19,447 bases of DNA, taken from JABWBD01 sp040768665. GTDB taxonomy: Bacteria; Planctomycetota; Planctomycetia; Pirellulales; Thermoguttaceae. The notes below the pieces were generated by a model. The model was not told the DNA's origin. It was given only the letters and a program-made list of their open reading frames with translations, and searched no databases. This document shows, one piece after another, positions 14,685-19,447 of the stretch; positions within the stretch are counted from its first letter, which is position 1, and every line of letters begins with the position of its first letter. The DNA is taken from positions 1-19,447 of the forward strand of contig JAXGMN010000106.1 of assembly GCA_040768665.1 (NCBI GenBank), in the 5' to 3' direction. Both the position numbers and the translations under genes were made by a program.

Positions 14685-17600
14685 CTAACGCTCGTCGGAG
14701 TGGAAGCAGCTCAGGCTCCCGTCCTCGCCCGCAAGATACAGCCTTCCCGCCGCGGCGATCAGCCCGTCGAATACCGGTGCAGCCTCGATCGACTGCTCGG
14801 CAAGCTTCTCACCCTTGTTTGCCGACACGGTAACCAGCCGGGCGCCCCGGCGGCCTTCGATCGCAGCGTAAGGATCTTTCGGATCGAGCTCGTCCGGCGT
14901 GCCCGCCACGAACAGTACCTCGCGAGCCTTGACCATCGCCCGAATCCGCACGGGAAGCCAGGTGGTCCACAGCGGAGGTTCCGCGCGCGTGTACCCGATG
15001 AACTTGTCCACCCCGAACGCCAGACTGTCCAGGCCCGGATTGCCGTCGCGCGGAATATGCGACTGCGGCAGCCAGGCTACCGGGGTCCGCGCCCCCTCCT
15101 CGCCGACAATCTGCGGTTCGGTCGTGTTCTTGTCCGCGAACAGCAGGTAGCCCTCCTTTGCCGGAAAGAACATCGTGCTGTGAACGTTGCGCCGGTAGAA
15201 CACCTTTACCCCGAAGGTCTTCTCGTCGTCAATCACCAGGAGTTGCCCGCTCTTGGGCGCCTGGTTGGCAAGCTGGAATCCGGGCCACCGCTTGGAATAC
15301 ATCCAGAAAGTGCGATTGTACCAGGAGCCGTCCAAGAGCCCCGCCGTCGAGAAGACATGCAAGCCGACGTCCTGTTCCCCCTTGCTTGAAAGGACCGGCG
15401 ACTCCACCTCCCTCAGCGCCGGCGTAAGCCGCTTCTGCCGCATATAGAGCGAGTCGCCCTCGCTCACCAGCACGTCGGAGTTCGCGCCGGGCAGATAGAA
15501 GGCGAAATCCCGCCCTTTTTTCACGTCGGGGAAGGGACCCGCCAGATTAGCCTGATGAAGGACCTTGCCGGTTACCGCATCCAGCCCCCAGACACGGATG
15601 CCTCCGTCCAGATACGTCGAGCGCCCGGCGGTGAAGTAGGCCACACCGTCGCGAACCAGAACACTTCCGTGAACCGGCCACACCGATTCAATCTGCTCGA
15701 AGCCGGCAATGCGGCAGTCGGCCGGTGCCGCAAGGAACCGCCAAACCAGTGCGCCGTCCTTGGCACGAAGACAATACACGCGGCCGTCCGCCGATCCAAA
15801 CAGGACGAGTCCCCGGTAGATGGTCGGCGGGGAATCGACTCGCCCTCCGGCCACGTAGTTCCACTGGACCTTTCCCGTCGCCGCATCGAGCGAGTGCACC
15901 GTATGCGCATCGCAGGAGGCCACGTACACGCGTCCGCTGGCGGCGACCGGAGCGGAAAGCCGGCCGCCGAGCATCGTCCGCCAGCCCGTCGAGACCCGCG
16001 GCGAAACGGCCGTTTTGCTCGATCCATGCCGGGCGGCGTCGTGCCGAAAGGTCGGCCACTGGTCGGCCGCTTCCTCCGGAGATACGGCGGCCTTTCCGTA
16101 AGCCTCGCCCTTGTCCAGTCGCTGGTCGTCCGGCATGCTCGCTCCGCGCGAGGGCTGCTCCGCCGCGACCGCGGTGAACCCGAGTACCTTGGCGCCAGGC
16201 TGGCAGAAACACTGGTCGGCCGGTACATACAACAGGCCGTTCGCGGGCATCACCCCGTACTTGCACGATCCGCGAAACCAGTTGTTCTGGCAGTGAGCGT
16301 CGCCTTCCAGGTCCAGAAACTCCGCCCCCTCCATGCCGCTGATAAGGAACCGCTCCGTCGCCTTGTTGCGATAGCAGCGGTGGTGGTGTTCCGGGCTTCG
16401 CAACTGGCGGGCGACCACTTGCCGCTTCTGCTCACCAGTCCGCAGATCGTAGGCGACGGCCATCGCGTCGGCACTCTTATTGACCGCTTTCAAACCTTCG
16501 TCGACGGGGACCATGCCCCGCCAAACCAGCCCGCCTGCGACGAACAGATCCGGGCTTTCCGAACCCGACGACGGCGGCACGTCGTCTTGTTTCCACAGCA
16601 GATCGCCCGTCGCGGCTTGGCGCGCTTCCAGAGTGTTCTGCACGTAGACGATCACGGCGCCCTCGCAGGCGATCAGCGTCCGCATCCGCCCCTTGGGCCC
16701 TTGGGTTTCCCACAGGCTCGATCCGTCTGCCAGCCGAAGGCAAGCCAATCGGTTTTTCGTGCGGTATACCGCGTGCCGGCTGTCCGTGGCCAGGCTGAGA
16801 GGATCGATCGATTCGACCGTCTTCTGCCACAGGACTTTTCCGGAGCTGCCCTCAACCGCGGTAAGCACCGACTCGCCGCCGTCTTTCTTCCCCCGGCGTT
16901 TCGCTGCCGGATCGTCGTTTTCCCCGGAGTGCACAAGCACCACGCCGCCGCTCGCCAGGATCTCCCGCACCGGCGCCGTCTGGTTGACCGTTGTCAGGGT
17001 TTCGCCGGTAGCGGCGTCGAGAATCGACAACGGCGAGCGGTATCCGAGCGTCCCATACACCCGCGGCCCGTCGACCACGATCCGCCGCTGGTTCTCTTCA
17101 GGCACGATGGTGCGGGCGGCACGGATCGTCGTCCAGTCCTGTCCCTCGAATCTCTCCCTTGCCCACTCTGGCCATCCCCAGGGTTCGACCGGCCGCCGCC
17201 ACAGGACTTTGCCGTTGAACGCGTCGCGGCAGACAAGCGACCACCGCTCGGGCAGCCGCTGATCGGTGATGCCGATGAGCCCTTCGTCGAGGAAGTAGAA
17301 CAGCCTGCCTCCGCCGGACACGAGCCCCTGGACCCCCGAAGGAGTCTCGTGGCTCCTCAGCCACAAGGGCGAGGCGACCCACTGCAGCGAGCGAGGCGGC
17401 CCCACGCGGTCGTCGCGAGCGACGGCATTGCCCGTGGCGTCGTGCAGATAGTGCGTCCACTCGTCGATTTCGGCCGGCCACGGCTTGCCCGATTTCTCCC
17501 AACGGTCGCCGCGATTCACGTAGGCCACGCCCCCCGGCGCCAGCACGCGGACCACCTCCTCCATCTCGACGGCGCCGAGGTCCTCCGCCACGACCAGGTT

Positions 17601-17945
17601 CACCAGGTTATCGGCATACGGCAGCCGGTCGCCGCGAAGCTCCTCGACCGACACCCGGCCATAGGACCCGAGCGACTGGATATGCCGTCGCGCATCGGCT
17701 ACGTCGATCGGATCGGCGTCGAGCCCGTGGACGAGGATGTTCTCTTCGGCGCCCAATGCCGCGGTCAGCCTCCCGCTGCCGCAGCCCAGGTGCACGACCA
17801 GGCCGCCCTGGATTCCAGTCTTATGCAGGATCTCCGCTGCCTGTCGCTGGAACTCGTCCGCACGGACAAATCCGCCGGGAAGACAAGCGATGGCCGCGGC
17901 CACCAGAAGTGTAAGAAGCGACCATTGGATTCGATGGAAGCACAT
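14685..17945 (-). CDS. Secreted methyltransferase-like / PQQ-type beta-propeller protein
   Basis: This 1086-aa protein has a signal peptide at residues 1-29 (hydrophobic LLTLLVAAAIACLPGGF, likely cleavage VRA-DE). Residues about 35-145 look like a class I SAM methyltransferase core: VVHLGCGSGRL (49-59, glycine-rich loop), GLDADP (74-79), VVAEDLG (118-124) and VLAPGG (134-139). DEWTHYLHDATGNAVARDD then leads into a long PQQ-type propeller with units such as DAFNGKVLWRRP, DAATGETLTTVNQ, GSSGKVLWQKTV, DAATGKVQWNYVAGG and DAVTGKVLHQANL. A Cys-rich stretch lies at about 552-585 (HCQNNWFRGSCKYG, ADQCFCQPG). This architecture occurs widely in planctomycetes as exported proteins. Methyl transfer outside the cytoplasm is doubtful because SAM is not expected there, so the domain may bind something else or be a relic. 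The PQQ ligand is also unproven. It lies 165 bp downstream of the aminotransferase gene on the same strand. An 803-codon frame on the other strand is a shadow. Confidence 0.88.
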   Translation of the reverse strand: MCFHRIQWSLLTLLVAAAIACLPGGFVRADEFQRQAAEILHKTGIQGGLVVHLGCGSGRLTAALGAEENILVHGLDADPIDVADARRHIQSLGSYGRVSVEELRGDRLPYADNLVNLVVAEDLGAVEMEEVVRVLAPGGVAYVNRGDRWEKSGKPWPAEIDEWTHYLHDATGNAVARDDRVGPPRSLQWVASPLWLRSHETPSGVQGLVSGGGRLFYFLDEGLIGITDQRLPERWSLVCRDAFNGKVLWRRPVEPWGWPEWARERFEGQDWTTIRAARTIVPEENQRRIVVDGPRVYGTLGYRSPLSILDAATGETLTTVNQTAPVREILASGGVVLVHSGENDDPAAKRRGKKDGGESVLTAVEGSSGKVLWQKTVESIDPLSLATDSRHAVYRTKNRLACLRLADGSSLWETQGPKGRMRTLIACEGAVIVYVQNTLEARQAATGDLLWKQDDVPPSSGSESPDLFVAGGLVWRGMVPVDEGLKAVNKSADAMAVAYDLRTGEQKRQVVARQLRSPEHHHRCYRNKATERFLISGMEGAEFLDLEGDAHCQNNWFRGSCKYGVMPANGLLYVPADQCFCQPGAKVLGFTAVAAEQPSRGASMPDDQRLDKGEAYGKAAVSPEEAADQWPTFRHDAARHGSSKTAVSPRVSTGWRTMLGGRLSAPVAASGRVYVASCDAHTVHSLDAATGKVQWNYVAGGRVDSPPTIYRGLVLFGSADGRVYCLRAKDGALVWRFLAAPADCRIAGFEQIESVWPVHGSVLVRDGVAYFTAGRSTYLDGGIRVWGLDAVTGKVLHQANLAGPFPDVKKGRDFAFYLPGANSDVLVSEGDSLYMRQKRLTPALREVESPVLSSKGEQDVGLHVFSTAGLLDGSWYNRTFWMYSKRWPGFQLANQAPKSGQLLVIDDEKTFGVKVFYRRNVHSTMFFPAKEGYLLFADKNTTEPQIVGEEGARTPVAWLPQSHIPRDGNPGLDSLAFGVDKFIGYTRAEPPLWTTWLPVRIRAMVKAREVLFVAGTPDELDPKDPYAAIEGRRGARLVTVSANKGEKLAEQSIEAAPVFDGLIAAAGRLYLAGEDGSLSCFHSDER

Positions 17946-18001
17946 GGCAGAGCTTCGCAGTCTTGATCAGAGAACGGCAAATCGTTGGACCATGGCGAGT
18001 C

Positions 18002-18091
18002 GGGGTCGGGAGTCATTTTCGTATCGGCCCTCTGCTGCACCGGAACCACCAGGCGGCGTTGACGCCGATACAAAAAGAAACTCCCGACCCC
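18002..18091. repeat. Inverted repeat between aminotransferase and propeller genes
   Basis: GGGGTCGGGAG then TCATTTTCGTATCGG (18002-18027) pairs with CCGATACAAAAAGAAACTCC then CGACCCC (18065-18091). The outer 11 bp are perfect. The loop contains a nested GGCG/CGCC hairpin. It occupies most of the 165-bp gap, so it may be a terminator for the upstream gene. A GGTCGGGAGCCTGTCCCCG string at about 4825 shares the GTCGGGAG core. Confidence 0.62.
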
Positions 18092-18110
18092 CTCGGCACG
18101 CACTGTCCGA

Positions 18111-19447
18111 TCAAGCCGCGGCGAGCGCGGCGCTGTGAGCGTGAATTCTCCGGATCGCTTCCAGAATATGGTTCACGTCCTGGCGCTCTGCGAGGAGCAG
18201 ACTGTGGAACAGCCCGATCGTCGTCTCACACGTTTCCTTGTTGCCTTGGAGTTCTTTCAGGCTGTCGCGATAGGCTTTCATCCGTTCGGCCGAAAACAGT
18301 CGCTGGAATCCCCGCGAGTTCACCGCCTCGTCGAGCAGACCGTCGAAATACTGTTCGTTATAGCCGCTGCTGGAGGGTATTCCTTCGGCACTGAGCGCCT
18401 TGCGAAACTTGTCGCGCGAGAGCCCGTTGAACTCGGCCGGGTTGTATCGGAACGCGTAGAGATGCCAAACCGGCCGGCTGTTTTCGGGCAAACGAACCGG
18501 CTGGACCCCGGGGATCTCGTTGAGTCCGGCCGTCAGGTAGTCGGCATTGGCTCGCCGATGCTCGGTATCGGTCACCAACTTGTCGAGCTGCCCCAGCAGC
18601 ATGGCAGCCTGGTAATGGGTCATGCGGAAGTTGCTGCCGCGTGCAAAAGAGCCGTTTCCCTTGAACGTACCGAAGGCACGCCCGCAGTTATGGTACGACC
18701 AACAGCGATCGAGCAACTCATCGCTGTTGCCGCTGACGGCTCCGCCTTCGCCCGAAGGAAGATGCTTGGAATTCTGGAAGCTGAAGCAGCCCAGATCGCC
18801 CAGCGTGCCGCACTTATGCCCCTTGTACTCAGCCAGCCATGCCTGGCAGGCGTCCTCGACCACGGCAAGGTTGTGCTTCTTGGCGATCACGTTGATCGCG
18901 TCCATGTCGCACGGAATTCCGTAGATGTGTACCGGCAGGATGGCGCGGGTGCGGTCGGTAATCCGACTCTCGATCGAAGCCGGATCCATCGTCAAGGTGG
19001 CCGGATCCGTATCCGCGAACACCGGTAGCGCCTTGTGCGTGAGCACGGCGTTGTAGGTCGCGATAAACGTGTAAGGCGAGACGATCACCTCGTCCCCGGC
19101 ATCGACGCCCATGACGTGCAGCGCGGTGATCAGCGCCGTCGTGCCGCTCGCGGTGGCCACACACCGCTTCGCCCCCAGCAGATTCGCATAGGCGGCTTCG
19201 AAATCGGCAACCTGCCCCTGGTCGCCGGACGCGCACCAGCGCCCGCTTCGCAAGACCTTAAGAATCTCCGGCTCCCACGACTGCTTCCAATCGGGCCACG
19301 AAGGCCATCCCCCTTTGTGCACGGGCGTGCCGCCGAGCAGTGCCGGTTTGTCGGCGGCGACGGCCCCGGGCGCCGGCGCCCGCCCCGGGGTTAGCCAGGC
19401 CCCAGCGGCGGGACCCCCCCCCCCCCCCCGGACAAAAACCCCGCGGG
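18111..19447 (-). CDS. DegT/DnrJ/EryC1/StrS-type PLP aminotransferase (5' partial)
   Basis: From a GTG at 19320-19322 the product is 403 aa, but the frame stays coding-like upstream (AAGAWLTPGRAPAPGAVAAD, then KPALLGGTPVHKGGW) and open to the window end. The true start is therefore probably outside. Family features: WPSWPDWKQSWEPEILKVL, GRWCASGDQGQVADFEAAYA, ATASGTTALITALHVMGV (cofactor phosphate region), DEVIVSPYTFIATYNAV, VVEDACQAW (Asp that contacts the pyridine ring) and SFQNSKHLPSGEGGA with Lys-186 as the Schiff-base lysine. Members aminate or dehydrate nucleotide-linked keto-sugars. Several planctomycete members carry a Tat-like or other N-terminal extension, and the hydrophobic Ala-rich stretch before ADKPALLGG suggests one here. 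A 16-C run at 19414-19429 makes the frame beyond it uncertain. Confidence 0.88.
   Translation of the reverse strand, partial: RGVFVRGGGGGPAAGAWLTPGRAPAPGAVAADKPALLGGTPVHKGGWPSWPDWKQSWEPEILKVLRSGRWCASGDQGQVADFEAAYANLLGAKRCVATASGTTALITALHVMGVDAGDEVIVSPYTFIATYNAVLTHKALPVFADTDPATLTMDPASIESRITDRTRAILPVHIYGIPCDMDAINVIAKKHNLAVVEDACQAWLAEYKGHKCGTLGDLGCFSFQNSKHLPSGEGGAVSGNSDELLDRCWSYHNCGRAFGTFKGNGSFARGSNFRMTHYQAAMLLGQLDKLVTDTEHRRANADYLTAGLNEIPGVQPVRLPENSRPVWHLYAFRYNPAEFNGLSRDKFRKALSAEGIPSSSGYNEQYFDGLLDEAVNSRGFQRLFSAERMKAYRDSLKELQGNKETCETTIGLFHSLLLAERQDVNHILEAIRRIHAHSAALAAA
19414..19429. repeat. 16-base poly-C tract near window end
   Basis: Sixteen consecutive C residues lie 18 bases from the window end, inside the presumed 5' coding part of the aminotransferase gene (poly-Gly on the minus strand). 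This looks like a homopolymer assembly or sequencing limit rather than a biological element. Confidence 0.6.

Noticed and set aside
15555..17966. 803-codon plus-strand frame
   Set aside because: Antisense to the propeller gene; no domains, and codon content rich in Arg/Pro/His as expected for a GC-rich shadow.

Overview
The window looks like chromosome from a planctomycete (Planctomycetota, probably a Pirellulales-type lineage). It is GC-rich. It carries two DUF1559 pilin-like proteins with GFTLVELL N-termini, a secreted PQQ-type beta-propeller fused to a methyltransferase-like domain, FG-GAP/VCBS, PD40 and TPR proteins with CxxCH haem motifs, and many intergenic inverted repeats. No database was searched, so family names come from recognised motifs and remembered families.

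Layout. 1-1265 (-): membrane-anchored TPR protein, cut by the window edge just inside a cytochrome c CxxC(H) site. 1266-1773: gene-free divergent spacer with two long inverted repeats. 1774-3378 (+): anchored FG-GAP/VCBS protein with a CSDCH motif. 3378-5040: decayed DNA with a 50-bp scar of a parDE junction, a frameshifted Rpn-type PD-(D/E)XK nuclease pseudogene, and a duplicated non-coding segment. 5052-5267 (+): tiny lipoprotein with a 13-C tract. 5817-6872 and 7347-8402 (+): tandem DUF1559 paralogues of equal length, each followed by a hairpin. 8482-10302 (-): TMTC-like GT-C membrane protein with TPRs. 10383-12383 (-): PD40/TPR protein with a CGNCH motif whose 5' end is frameshifted and cut off by a second Rpn fragment (12640-12822). 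12800-13140: second copy of the duplicated segment. 13319-13887 (-): intact parDE-like toxin-antitoxin pair. 13888-14684: no convincing gene. 14685-17945 (-): secreted methyltransferase/PQQ propeller. 18111-19447 (-): DegT/StrS-type PLP aminotransferase, open to the window end through a 16-C tract.

Two themes link the genes. First, envelope and extracytoplasmic proteins dominate: pseudopilin-like proteins, anchored repeat proteins with haem motifs, a TMTC-like enzyme and a secreted propeller. This suggests cell-surface or periplasmic functions, though only neighbourhood supports a shared pathway. Second, two loci about 9 kb apart hold different remains of the same set of parts (Rpn nuclease, parDE, and a shared 0.3-0.5 kb flank). 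At one the TA is a scar and the nuclease nearly full length but frameshifted; at the other the TA is intact and the nuclease mostly deleted. This is the most informative structure here. I see no clear evidence for a wholly new defence or metabolic system.
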